Source of the DNA: Alphaproteobacteria bacterium
Lineage (GTDB): Bacteria > Pseudomonadota > Alphaproteobacteria > SHVP01
Direction of reading: 5' to 3'
Length of the DNA stretch: 64,000 nt
NCBI GenBank assembly: GCA_040216735.1
Contig: JAVJOO010000005.1
Coordinates: 310,001 to 374,000 of the forward strand
This document shows positions 1 through 7,329 of the stretch, piece after piece. The translations under genes were made by a program, and so were the position numbers. Position 1 is the stretch's first letter. Every line of letters begins with the position of its first letter. The notes beneath the pieces were generated by a model. The model was not told the DNA's origin and made no database searches. It worked only from the letters and a program-made list of their open reading frames with translations.

Positions 1-26
1 CGTCGTTCTGTCGTTGCTTTTGTCAT
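1..26 (-). CDS. 5' end of an unidentified gene cut by the window edge
   Basis: Only the first eight codons plus two bases are present, reading MTKATTER and a partial codon. The start is supported by a strong GGAGGA Shine-Dalgarno sequence about five bases upstream and by a sigma-54 promoter at 58-74 on the same strand. It is divergent from a PspF-like activator, so it is the likely target of that activator. PspF normally controls psp envelope-stress genes, but the N-terminus visible here is not the usual PspA beginning, so I do not name it. Confidence 0.5.
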
Positions 27-57
27 CCCATCCTCCTCCACGTTCTACCTCCTCTAG

Positions 58-74
58 AGCAGGATGCGTGCCAA
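58..74 (-). promoter_or_regulatory. sigma-54 (-24/-12) promoter
   Basis: On the minus strand the bases read TTGGCACGCATCCTGCT. This matches the RpoN consensus YTGGCACGrNNNTTGCW, with the obligatory GG and GC separated by exactly ten bases. Transcription would start near position 47 and run into the left-edge gene starting at 26. A sigma-54 activator gene lies immediately on the other side, which supports the call. Confidence 0.8.
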
Positions 75-95
75 CCTGCTGAAGACACATAAACT

Positions 96-111
96 ATTGT
101 TTTTAAACGAT
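96..111. promoter_or_regulatory. candidate activator-binding inverted repeat
   Basis: ATTGTTT-TT-AAACGAT is a 7-base inverted repeat with one mismatch, inside an AT-rich stretch (about 85-195) that contrasts with the GC-rich surroundings. It lies about 50 bases upstream of the predicted sigma-54 transcription start and about 90 bases from the activator gene. It could be an upstream activating site; this is inference from position only. Confidence 0.3.
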
Positions 112-195
112 AATTTTGAAAGGAGCTGGATAGGATACTGTACATATTAAGATACTAATTATTATTTTTGACTGATTTGAGGTATAATTAAACAA

Positions 196-1242
196 GTGAA
201 TGCACCCGCCGACTTGCCACCCCTCATTGGTGAATCCCCCAGTTTCCTGGCATTGGGCGAGGAGATCTCGCGTCTCGCCACCTTGGATCGCCCGGTCCTC
301 GTAATCGGCGAACGCGGCACCGGCAAGGAGCTGGTCGCGGCGCGCCTTCACTTCCTGTCGGCGCGCTGGGACCGGACATACGCCAAACTCAATTGCGCAG
401 CGCTCTCCGAGGGTCTGTTGGAAAGCGAACTGTTTGGCCACGAAGCGGGGGCCTTCACCGGTGCTACACGCCGCCGTGCGGGCCGATTCGAACTCGCCAA
501 CGGCGGCAGCCTGTTTCTCGACGAGATCGCCAACGCGAGTCTGTCGGTCCAGGAGAAAATCTTACGCACCGTCGAGTACGGAGAATTCGAACGTGTTGGC
601 GGCAACGCGACGATCGGCGTCGACGTACGGGTCATCGGCGCAACCAACGTGGACTTGCCCGCCGCCGCGCGCGATGGCCGTTTCCGCCACGATCTTTTGG
701 ACCGGTTGAGCATCGCGGTAATCACCATTCCACCGCTGCGCGCTCGGTTGGAAGATATTCCCCTGCTCGCCACTCATTTTGGGCGGGGCATCGCGCAAGA
801 AATCGGATGGGACGCGTTCCCAGGCTTTGCGCGGAACGCACTCAAGAAAATGCGCGACTACCCTTGGCCGGGAAACGTGCGTGAACTGAAAAACGTCGTC
901 GAGCGTTCGGTGTTCGCGAGTGAACCCGACCAGCCGATCCAGCATATCGTCTTCGACCCGTTCGACTCGCCCTTCCGGCCCCATACCGCCGAACACACGG
1001 TACCCGCCATCGACCAACCACCCGACGCTATTCAGGCACCCGCCCCCGATGCCGCTGGGCCGGTCAACCTCCGAGATGCCGTCGCAGCCTTTGAAAAGAA
1101 GTTGCTGGAACGCGCCTTAATGGAGAACCGGTACAACCAACGCGCCACCGCAAACTATCTCGGCCTTACCTACAACCAACTCCGCAACGATCTACGCAAA
1201 CACGACCTACTGGGCTCGGGCCCCACGCCCTCTTCGGCGTGA
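196..1242 (+). CDS. pspF: PspF-like sigma-54-dependent transcriptional activator
   Basis: This AAA+ enhancer-binding protein opens sigma-54 RNA polymerase promoters. Seen in 348 residues: Walker A GERGTGKE (38-45), the sigma-54 contact loop GAFTGA (85-90), Walker B GSLFLDE (about 104-110), an arginine-finger region (162-172), and a C-terminal Fis-type helix-turn-helix (about 310-342) reading NQRATANYLGLTYNQLR. There is no N-terminal receiver or sensor domain, as in PspF, and the HTH resembles PspF. The start is GTG; no strong ribosome site is visible. PspF is normally held by PspA; no psp gene is fully inside the window, so the psp role is inferred. Confidence 0.8.
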   Translation: MNAPADLPPLIGESPSFLALGEEISRLATLDRPVLVIGERGTGKELVAARLHFLSARWDRTYAKLNCAALSEGLLESELFGHEAGAFTGATRRRAGRFELANGGSLFLDEIANASLSVQEKILRTVEYGEFERVGGNATIGVDVRVIGATNVDLPAAARDGRFRHDLLDRLSIAVITIPPLRARLEDIPLLATHFGRGIAQEIGWDAFPGFARNALKKMRDYPWPGNVRELKNVVERSVFASEPDQPIQHIVFDPFDSPFRPHTAEHTVPAIDQPPDAIQAPAPDAAGPVNLRDAVAAFEKKLLERALMENRYNQRATANYLGLTYNQLRNDLRKHDLLGSGPTPSSA

Positions 1243-1263
1243 GACCGGCCACGCCGTAAATAC

Positions 1264-2084
1264 CTATTTCTCGTAAGCCGCAAACTCGATGAGACCGGTG
1301 TTGCCGCCGCTGCTTTCCACGACATCGAGACGCAGGCTCTTCGCTTCGACATCGACGGCGAAGCGATAGGGTTTGCTGGCATCGGGCAAAGCAAACGGTC
1401 CCGGCGTCCGGCCATCGTCCGTCGTCACCGTGAACTTGAAGGTCTGCGCGGTGCCATCGCTCATCGAACGGGTCCAGACCTCAATCTCGCCTATCAACGC
1501 GCGCTTTGGTAGGTCGACAACGATATAGGCATCGTCGCCGTCGCCGTTCGACGACCATGCCGAGCCACGCTGTCCGTCGATCGCGCTGTTCGCGCCGAAC
1601 GATCCATCGTTGGTTTGATTGGACCAATTGCTCGAGACTGCCGCGATTCGGGCCCCAGCAGTAGCGACGCAATATTGACCCGGGTGTCGCGGGGCGCTGC
1701 CAATGTTCGAAAGGTCTGGGTTTCCCCGACAAAGACGCGGCCATCGGCCGCAACGCCCTGGACCCGGAAATGATAGGTCGTATTGGGCCGCAGATTAGCC
1801 ATCAGGGGATGGTGGTTTTGGTGGGCGCCGCCGTCCATGTCTTGGTCGACGGCAATGTGGCCAAAAGCCGTCGTTTCCCCATACACCACCGAACAGGCGA
1901 GCGGGATGCTGGAACGAAACCGCAGCACGGCATCTCGGTGGGTGACTTCTGTCGCCGCGGGCAACTCGCCGTCGGTGACTTCGGCGATGGAACGGACGCC
2001 AAACATCTGCTCCTGCGCGTAAGCTTGCGGTGTTGCTAGAACGACCGGGGTCAACGCCAAAACAACCAAGCAATATCGAAGCAT
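1264..2084 (-). pseudogene. secreted fibronectin III/discoidin-type protein, frameshifted
   Basis: Frame 1 (2084 down to about 1660) begins with a signal peptide ending AYA/QE and continues into a fibronectin III-like region (TYHFRVQG...GRVFVGETQTFRT). Translating the next frame from about 1656 to 1264 gives an uninterrupted F5/8-type C (discoidin) domain starting ARIAAVSSNWSNQTNDG and ending EFAAYEK. Adding one base in the CCCC run at 1653-1656 (GGGG on the coding strand) restores VNIASLLLGARIAAVSS, giving a protein of about 273 residues. The ATG has an AGGGGG ribosome site. This is either a recent pseudogene or a homopolymer sequencing error. Function would be extracellular carbohydrate or surface binding. 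Confidence 0.7.
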
Positions 2085-2194
2085 CTCAACCCCCTAAAAA
2101 ACGGCTTCGAGTCGCATACGGGTCAACCGCACCCTTTGCAAGGCCGCACCATCGAAGGCATGTTCAACTCCCCTTGAACGGGCGGGACACACTT

Positions 2195-3460
2195 ATGACA
2201 GACCTCGGCCTCATCAACATCGCGACCGCCGTCGTGACCCTTGCGGCGGCCTTCGGTTATCTCAATCACCGCTGGCTTAAGCTGCCGACCACCATCGGCC
2301 TCGTCGTCATCGCGATGATTTCGTCACTGTGCATCATTACTGTCGACAATATCTTCCCGGCGCTGAACCTGCGCGATACCGCCCGGGCCGCCTTTCTTCA
2401 GATCGATTTCCACGACACGCTGATGCAGGGCCTTCTGAGTTTCTTGCTTTTTGCCGGGGCGTTACACGTCAACCTTAGTGACTTGCTTGCCCGCAAGTGG
2501 GCGATCGGATCGTTGGCGACCGCCGGCGTGTTGATTTCGACCGCACTCAACGCCGTCGGTATCTACTTCCTCGCCCGGGTACTGGGAATCGACGTGCCCT
2601 TTGCTTGGGCGCTGGTCTTCGGTGCACTCATTTCACCGACCGACCCAGTGGCGGTTCTGGGTATTCTGAAAACCGTGCCGGGTGTTCCCGATAGTTTGCG
2701 GGCAAAAATCGCCGGCGAGAGCCTGTTCAACGACGGCGTGGGCGTCGTGGTGTTCACAATTTTGCTGGCAATCGCCTTGGGCGGCGGCGGTCATGGAGGC
2801 GAACCGATCGGCGCGCTCAGGATCGCCGAACTCTTCGTCGTCGAGGCGCTAGGCGGCGCGGTGCTCGGTCTCGTCACCGGATTGATTGCTTTCTATGCGA
2901 TGAAGTCGGTCGATGAATACAACCTCGAAATCATGGTTACCCTTTCCCTAGTCATGCTGACCTACGGGATCGCGACGACACTCCACATTTCCGGGCCGAT
3001 CGCCGTGGTCATTGCCGGCCTGTTGATCGGTAACCAAGGGAGCCGGTTCGCGATGAGCGACAGAACCCGCGAGCATGTCGAAACCTTCTGGTCGCTTCTG
3101 GACGAGATCCTCAACGCGGCACTCTTCTTGCTGATCGGGTTCGAGGTCATCGCACTGTCGTTCACGGCCCCCGAGTTATTAGGCATGCTGATTGCGATTC
3201 CGATCGCACTCCTCGCTCGCTTCGTTTCGGTATCGATTCCGATTTTGGTGTTGGGCATTCGTCAAGAATTCACCAGAGGGGCCGTTCCTGTCCTGACCTG
3301 GGGCGGGCTCAAGGGCGGTATTTCCGTCGCATTGGCGTTGTCGCTACCGGACCTGCCGGCGCGCGAGCCCATTCTCGCCATTACCTACGGCGTCGTTATT
3401 TTTTCGATTATCGTCCAGGGGCTTAGCATCCGCCGGGTGGTTCGGCTCACGGTGCGCTGA
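2195..3460 (+). CDS. CPA1-family Na+/H+ antiporter (NhaP type)
   Basis: This inner-membrane cation/proton antiporter is for pH and sodium homeostasis. Its 421 residues are almost entirely hydrophobic helices. Family signatures are SPTDPVAV (147-154), containing the ion-binding aspartate, and ESLFNDG (175-181). The reading frame is open for 55 codons further upstream, but that extension is basic and unlike the family, so I start at the ATG of MTDLGL, where the first membrane helix begins. It is convergent with, and overlaps by 14 bases, the ATP-grasp gene. Substrate (Na+ or K+) cannot be told from sequence. Confidence 0.85.
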   Translation: MTDLGLINIATAVVTLAAAFGYLNHRWLKLPTTIGLVVIAMISSLCIITVDNIFPALNLRDTARAAFLQIDFHDTLMQGLLSFLLFAGALHVNLSDLLARKWAIGSLATAGVLISTALNAVGIYFLARVLGIDVPFAWALVFGALISPTDPVAVLGILKTVPGVPDSLRAKIAGESLFNDGVGVVVFTILLAIALGGGGHGGEPIGALRIAELFVVEALGGAVLGLVTGLIAFYAMKSVDEYNLEIMVTLSLVMLTYGIATTLHISGPIAVVIAGLLIGNQGSRFAMSDRTREHVETFWSLLDEILNAALFLLIGFEVIALSFTAPELLGMLIAIPIALLARFVSVSIPILVLGIRQEFTRGAVPVLTWGGLKGGISVALALSLPDLPAREPILAITYGVVIFSIIVQGLSIRRVVRLTVR

Positions 3461-4667
3461 TTCCGAAACGGAGAACGCTGTGGGCGTCACGCAGCGCGGC
3501 CTCGACGTCGTCCGGCGACTCGCCGCGCGCGAGGATGAACCCCAAATAGCGGTTCCCCTCGGGCAGCGGTACGAGCGTCTCGCCGCGCGCGACGCTGATC
3601 GTCACCTCATGGATGCCCGGCATGAACTGCGCCTCGGCCAGTCCTTCGACGTAATCGAGGCGGCCTGCGGCTGGGATCGGAATCATCATGACACCAGCGG
3701 CGGCGGTTTCCCGCTGGGTCTCGACCGGTTGGCCCAGGGCGTGGCGAACGATGATCTCCTCCAGGCTCAAACCGGTGCCGAACCGCAACGTGCGCCCACA
3801 CAGACCGCCGATCGAACGAGCCGCCACCTCAAGCACATAGGCACGGTTGCCATCGAGGCGCACCTCCGCGTGGATGGGCCCGCTTTGAAGCCCGACAGCG
3901 ACAACCGCAGCGGACACCGCGTCGATCACAGTCCGTTGTGCGTGGGTGCCCAAACGGGACGGCGTGACATAGATCGTCTCTTCGAAGTACGGCCCATCGA
4001 GCGGATCGGGCTTATCGAAGATTGCCAACGTCTTGAGTTCGCCGCCGACCAGCAGCCCCTCGAGCGCTACCTCGATACCCGGCACGAAGTTTTCGACCAA
4101 GAGCGCCCGCGATGTCGGAGACTGAAGGGTCGGGTCGTCCGAGCGAACGATCGCCGCGGTGCGCGCGAACGCCGCCTCGAACGACGGTTGGTCGTCGGCG
4201 CGGATGACTCCCCGGCTCGCAGACATCGCAAACGGCTTGACAACGCAAGGAAACGCCAGCCTCGTCTGCGCAGGACCGTCAATAGGTAGAACTTCGAACG
4301 CAGCCTGGGGCAGACCGGCGGCGGTCAAGACCTCCCTGAGCCGTCTTTTGTTGCCGGCGATTTCAATCGCGTCCGGTCGATTGTGGGCTAGGCCAAGCGA
4401 TTGGGCCGCGCGCGCGGCGAGCAATGTCGGCCCCTCGTCGACAGCAACAATGGCGTCCAAAGGGTGTCGCGCGGCGTGGTCCGCGATCTGCGACACACCG
4501 ACATTGTGATTGGAGAAATCCAGTTGGAGCGTACCGTCGCCGGGCAGGGCTGCACTCCCATCGCCACCGATCCCGACGACAACGTCGGCACCCGTGGCTC
4601 TGGCCGCACCCAGAAAATCGCCGATGCGATAGGACGACGAAGGAACCAGCAACAACAGCCGTGCCAT
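3447..4667 (-). CDS. ATP-grasp ligase in a radical SAM operon
   Basis: The 406-residue protein has a pre-ATP-grasp region followed by an ATP-grasp fold: the nucleotide-binding strand FPCVVKPFAMSASRG, the hinge ALLVENFVPGIEVALEG, and the metal-ligand stretch HAEVRLDGNRAYVLEVAARSIGG. ATP-grasp enzymes join a carboxylate to an amine or thiol through an acyl-phosphate. The start lies three bases after the stop of the radical SAM gene, so both are translated from one message. Substrate is unknown. Closest in feel are amino-acid ligases and carboxylases of the ATP-grasp_4 type; no biotin-carboxylase partner is nearby, so carboxylase is less likely. Confidence 0.8.
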   Translation of the reverse strand: MARLLLLVPSSSYRIGDFLGAARATGADVVVGIGGDGSAALPGDGTLQLDFSNHNVGVSQIADHAARHPLDAIVAVDEGPTLLAARAAQSLGLAHNRPDAIEIAGNKRRLREVLTAAGLPQAAFEVLPIDGPAQTRLAFPCVVKPFAMSASRGVIRADDQPSFEAAFARTAAIVRSDDPTLQSPTSRALLVENFVPGIEVALEGLLVGGELKTLAIFDKPDPLDGPYFEETIYVTPSRLGTHAQRTVIDAVSAAVVAVGLQSGPIHAEVRLDGNRAYVLEVAARSIGGLCGRTLRFGTGLSLEEIIVRHALGQPVETQRETAAAGVMMIPIPAAGRLDYVEGLAEAQFMPGIHEVTISVARGETLVPLPEGNRYLGFILARGESPDDVEAALRDAHSVLRFGISAP

Positions 4668-4670
4668 GGG

Positions 4671-6074
4671 CTAGATCGCGGCGCGCTGCAATTCCGTCGG
4701 CTCGGCGCAACAGTACCAAGGCTCGCTCATGTGCGGTACGCGCACCCCTGCCGGCAGCGGCGGGAGGGGTCGGGGCACGGCGAGCGCGGCATGGGCGATG
4801 TCCCAGAGCCGGGCGAATACCGCACGGCGCGACTCGCCCGCCGCATCGCCCTGTTCCACCGCCTGTTGGATATCGCGCTGCAGCGCATCGACCTTTGGGT
4901 CGGTATGGGCCCAGCGATAGCTCAACGCCTCCGGGTCGAACGCGCCCAATGCGCCGTCCATCGCCGGATAGCCGACGAGCAGCGAGCCCTTCGGCACCAG
5001 CAATCGGATGGCGAGTTGAACCGGTGCGACTTGATCTACTAACCCTAGGGTTGCGATGTCGTCTAGCAGTGCTGCGTACCCGGTCAAGCTGGTCCACGGC
5101 GCAAAGGGCACGAACGTCGGCGACAGAGTCAGGCCGACGTCACGGGCAATTGCCAAAGCCTCGATAAAGTCGGCCCGCGTGTGCCCCTTGTCGAGAATGC
5201 GCAGGCTATCGTCGTCCAGCGCTTCGACGGCCGTCGTCACGAATAGACACCCCGTCGAGGCAAGCTCGGGTAACAAATCGCGGTGGCGTAGAAGGTGCTC
5301 GACTTTGATGGTGACGTCGTACGTCACGGCCGGAAAGCGTTCATGTAGACGTCGGGCGACGGCCATTCCGTGGCCCGACCCATTGAAGAAATCGGGGTCG
5401 CCAAAAGTAATGTGTTCCGCGCCCGCCTCGATTTGCTGCGCGATGTCCTCGACGACAATGTCGCGCTGTACGACGCGGAACGTACCGTCGTACACCGGCA
5501 CGACAGGGCAGTGCCGGCAACGGTGTTTGCAGCCGCGGCTGGCTTCCACGTAGCCCACACGGCCCTCGCTGCCGTCGACCGCGAGAAGTTTTCCATAGGA
5601 ATCGAGCGACGGCAGGCCCTGTCGGTCGGGCAGGCGAAACACAAGCTTATCCAGATGGATGGTTTTGCTTTGCGGCGCCACGGCCCGGCCCGCGGCGAGA
5701 TCGCGAAATACTTCGACCAACACCGCTTCGTATTCGCCGCCAATCACGGTACCAACGCCCAGTGCGCGCAAGTGCTCCTCGTTGACCGGCGCGTAGAGTC
5801 CGAACGCCACGATATGGGCCGTGGGGTTAAGGGCGCGCACCCGCGGGATAATTTCCGAGGCGAGGCGCGTCGCGGTATGCATCGGGACATGGAATGCCAC
5901 CAAACCGGCGCGCCGGATCGCCGTGCCGTCTAGACGGTCGAGCGACAGATCGAGGCAGGTCACACTCGCCCCAGCCTCGCGCAGCCAGGCAGCCGGCGAC
6001 GCTAACCCAAGCGGCTGGTGACCAAGATCGTAGGTCGAAACCAGAACGGCGTGCATCGCCGGAGCGTTCGTCAC
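4671..6074 (-). CDS. CCAEP-tail radical SAM protein with B12-binding-like N-terminus
   Basis: Residues 8-130 form a Rossmann-like domain resembling cobalamin-binding domains, but I see no DxHxxG cobalt ligand. The radical SAM motif is CKHRCRHC (C182, C186, C189), which binds the [4Fe-4S] cluster that cleaves S-adenosylmethionine. The C-terminus carries WYCCAEP (CCAEP 455-459). A known radical SAM family is named for a CUAEP/CCAEP tail, where U is selenocysteine; this is the cysteine form, encoded TGT TGC. The start is GTG with AGGA six bases upstream, seven bases after the nfu-like stop. Reaction unknown. It sits between an Fe-S carrier gene and an ATP-grasp ligase. Confidence 0.85.
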   Translation of the reverse strand: MTNAPAMHAVLVSTYDLGHQPLGLASPAAWLREAGASVTCLDLSLDRLDGTAIRRAGLVAFHVPMHTATRLASEIIPRVRALNPTAHIVAFGLYAPVNEEHLRALGVGTVIGGEYEAVLVEVFRDLAAGRAVAPQSKTIHLDKLVFRLPDRQGLPSLDSYGKLLAVDGSEGRVGYVEASRGCKHRCRHCPVVPVYDGTFRVVQRDIVVEDIAQQIEAGAEHITFGDPDFFNGSGHGMAVARRLHERFPAVTYDVTIKVEHLLRHRDLLPELASTGCLFVTTAVEALDDDSLRILDKGHTRADFIEALAIARDVGLTLSPTFVPFAPWTSLTGYAALLDDIATLGLVDQVAPVQLAIRLLVPKGSLLVGYPAMDGALGAFDPEALSYRWAHTDPKVDALQRDIQQAVEQGDAAGESRRAVFARLWDIAHAALAVPRPLPPLPAGVRVPHMSEPWYCCAEPTELQRAAI

Positions 6075-6081
6075 GGCGGTC

Positions 6082-6933
6082 CTAATACGCGCTCATCCCA
6101 CCTTTGCCGGGTTGGAAATAGGGATTCTCCCCGCCCGCGTGGTCCGTCGAATCCAGCACGTGATTGATCGAGGGCACCGCCTGTTTGATCGCGACCTCGA
6201 CGCCTTGCTTGAGCGTGACATCGGCCATGCCACATCCTTGGCATCCGCCCTCCAATCGAATGAAGACCGTATCGCCCTGGACATCCACAAGAGCAATGTG
6301 ACCTCCGTGGCTGGCCACCGAGGGGTTGATTTGTTCGTCGAGAACCTGGCGAACCGCCAAGCCTTCCGGCGTCTCAAGACCGGGTTTCGGAATCGCATCG
6401 AGATGATCGACCACGCGCTCCACTTGGGGCACGAAGTGACGGATCATATTTTCGATTCCGCCGATCAGACTACGGGCCGACCCTTTAAGTTCGAGAACGA
6501 CGTCGCCGTCGTCGTATGCCACGAAGATCACCTCGCCGCCGTCGCGGCTGACCACCGGCATCACCCGCTCGTCAATGATTTCCTGAATGCGGGCAACAAC
6601 CGGATCGTCGCCGGGGGCGGCTTCGGCGTTGGTACTGCCCGGCTCGTTCAATACCGGGTGGCCCTGGGTGAGGTGATCCATGATCGCAACCAGCAGTGCG
6701 GGTTTGAGCTCGGTCCACTCGACTACCGGGCTTTTCTCGACAACGATTGCCGCTTGCAGGAGCGTTACAAATTCGACATTGCCGACCTCGAACAGACGCG
6801 CCGCCAATGGCGAGGCGCCTTGCGCCTCCTCTCGGGTTGCAAAGGTGACTTCGCCACCCCGCGCGAGAACCTCGCGGCCGGGATTGAATCGAAGTTGGGC
6901 CGGGTCGGCGAGCGTCTCGGTTTGGATGAACAT
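6082..6933 (-). CDS. Nfu/NifU-type Fe-S carrier with two NifU domains
   Basis: Nfu proteins deliver [4Fe-4S] clusters to target enzymes. Residues 1-90 match an Nfu N-terminal domain; 112-175 and 192-265 are two NifU-like repeats. Only the second keeps the cluster-binding CQGC (C231, C234); the first has Ser152 and Ser155 at the matching places, so it cannot bind a cluster in the usual way. The gene leads an operon with the radical SAM and ATP-grasp genes and has an IscR-type box at its promoter. The likely client is the neighbouring radical SAM enzyme; this is inference. Confidence 0.8.
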   Translation of the reverse strand: MFIQTETLADPAQLRFNPGREVLARGGEVTFATREEAQGASPLAARLFEVGNVEFVTLLQAAIVVEKSPVVEWTELKPALLVAIMDHLTQGHPVLNEPGSTNAEAAPGDDPVVARIQEIIDERVMPVVSRDGGEVIFVAYDDGDVVLELKGSARSLIGGIENMIRHFVPQVERVVDHLDAIPKPGLETPEGLAVRQVLDEQINPSVASHGGHIALVDVQGDTVFIRLEGGCQGCGMADVTLKQGVEVAIKQAVPSINHVLDSTDHAGGENPYFQPGKGGMSAY

Positions 6934-6936
6934 GTT

Positions 6937-6961
6937 AATCCTGACTAATTCAGTCGATTAT
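6937..6961. promoter_or_regulatory. IscR type 1-like operator
   Basis: The 25 bases read AATCCT-GACT-AATTC-AGTC-GAT-TAT. The core GACT-RWWWY-AGTC of the known E. coli IscR type 1 site (ATASYYGACTRWWWYAGTCRRSTAT) is matched at every position, and only three flanking positions differ. It lies between the predicted -10 and the ATG at 6933, where a bound repressor would block transcription. The regulator gene itself is not in the window. Confidence 0.65.
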
Positions 6962-6966
6962 TCGGC

Positions 6967-6994
6967 AATGTACGCATTTGCGACTGGCAATCAA
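6967..6994 (-). promoter_or_regulatory. sigma-70-type promoter of the nfu/radical SAM/ATP-grasp operon
   Basis: On the minus strand TTGATT (6989-6994) and TACATT (6967-6972) are separated by 16 bases. The start point would fall at the edge of the IscR-like box, leaving a leader of about 25 bases. An AGGA ribosome site lies inside the operator, upstream of the ATG at 6933. Confidence 0.5.
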
Positions 6995-7197
6995 GGGGGG
7001 TTCCGCGTCGGTGTCGGAACTCACAACTCAGCGACGGGGCGATTGCAGCGTTGAATTCCGGCTCAGGCCCGCATAGGGTAGATGCTTAAACACAACGGTA
7101 GCCGAAGAATTTCTCAGAACTGTCACCGATGTTGCTGTTTATCAACAAGTGGGTGACTCATCGATACGTCCGGTTGGCTGCCGGTTAGGGGGACGAC
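6995..7197. other. intergenic region between nfu-like operon and egtB
   Basis: I find no gene here. A GTTCCG/CGGAAC inverted repeat (7000-7020) is present. A short frame from ATG 7129 ends at TAG 7186; it is in the same phase as egtB but has no ribosome site, so I do not call it. Confidence 0.4.
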
Positions 7198-7329
7198 ATC
7201 CCTGAAGTCCAGACGGCGCCTGCCGAAACCGGTGACCGCGCTTCCGTTGCAGCACGGTTCCACAGTTGCCGTGCGCTTACCGAAGAATTTGCGGCGCACC
7301 TGACGGTTGAAGACCAAATCCCGCAATCG
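7198..7329 (+). other. in-frame N-terminal extension of egtB without ATG/GTG/TTG
   Basis: After the TAG at 7186 the egtB frame is open and codes for residues such as RFHSCRALTEEF and LTVEDQIPQSMPDASPTKWH, which is what the EgtB N-terminal helix normally looks like. No ATG, GTG or TTG lies in it. An ATC at 7198 follows AGGGGG by five to six bases, an ideal start spacing, so translation may begin at ATC, or an ancestral ATG was changed by one base. Confidence 0.5.

Noticed and set aside
103-441. 112-residue minus-strand frame overlapping the activator gene
   Set aside because: It covers the AT-rich promoter region and the first codons of a clear AAA+ activator; its sequence has no recognisable domain.
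1651-1660. Programmed ribosomal frameshift in the discoidin gene
   Set aside because: The GGGGCCC run does not fit the X_XXY_YYZ slippery heptamer and no downstream pseudoknot was obvious; a deletion or sequencing error is simpler.
7129-7188. Short frame ending in TAG just before egtB
   Set aside because: No ribosome site and only 19 codons; amber readthrough into egtB would need evidence I do not have.
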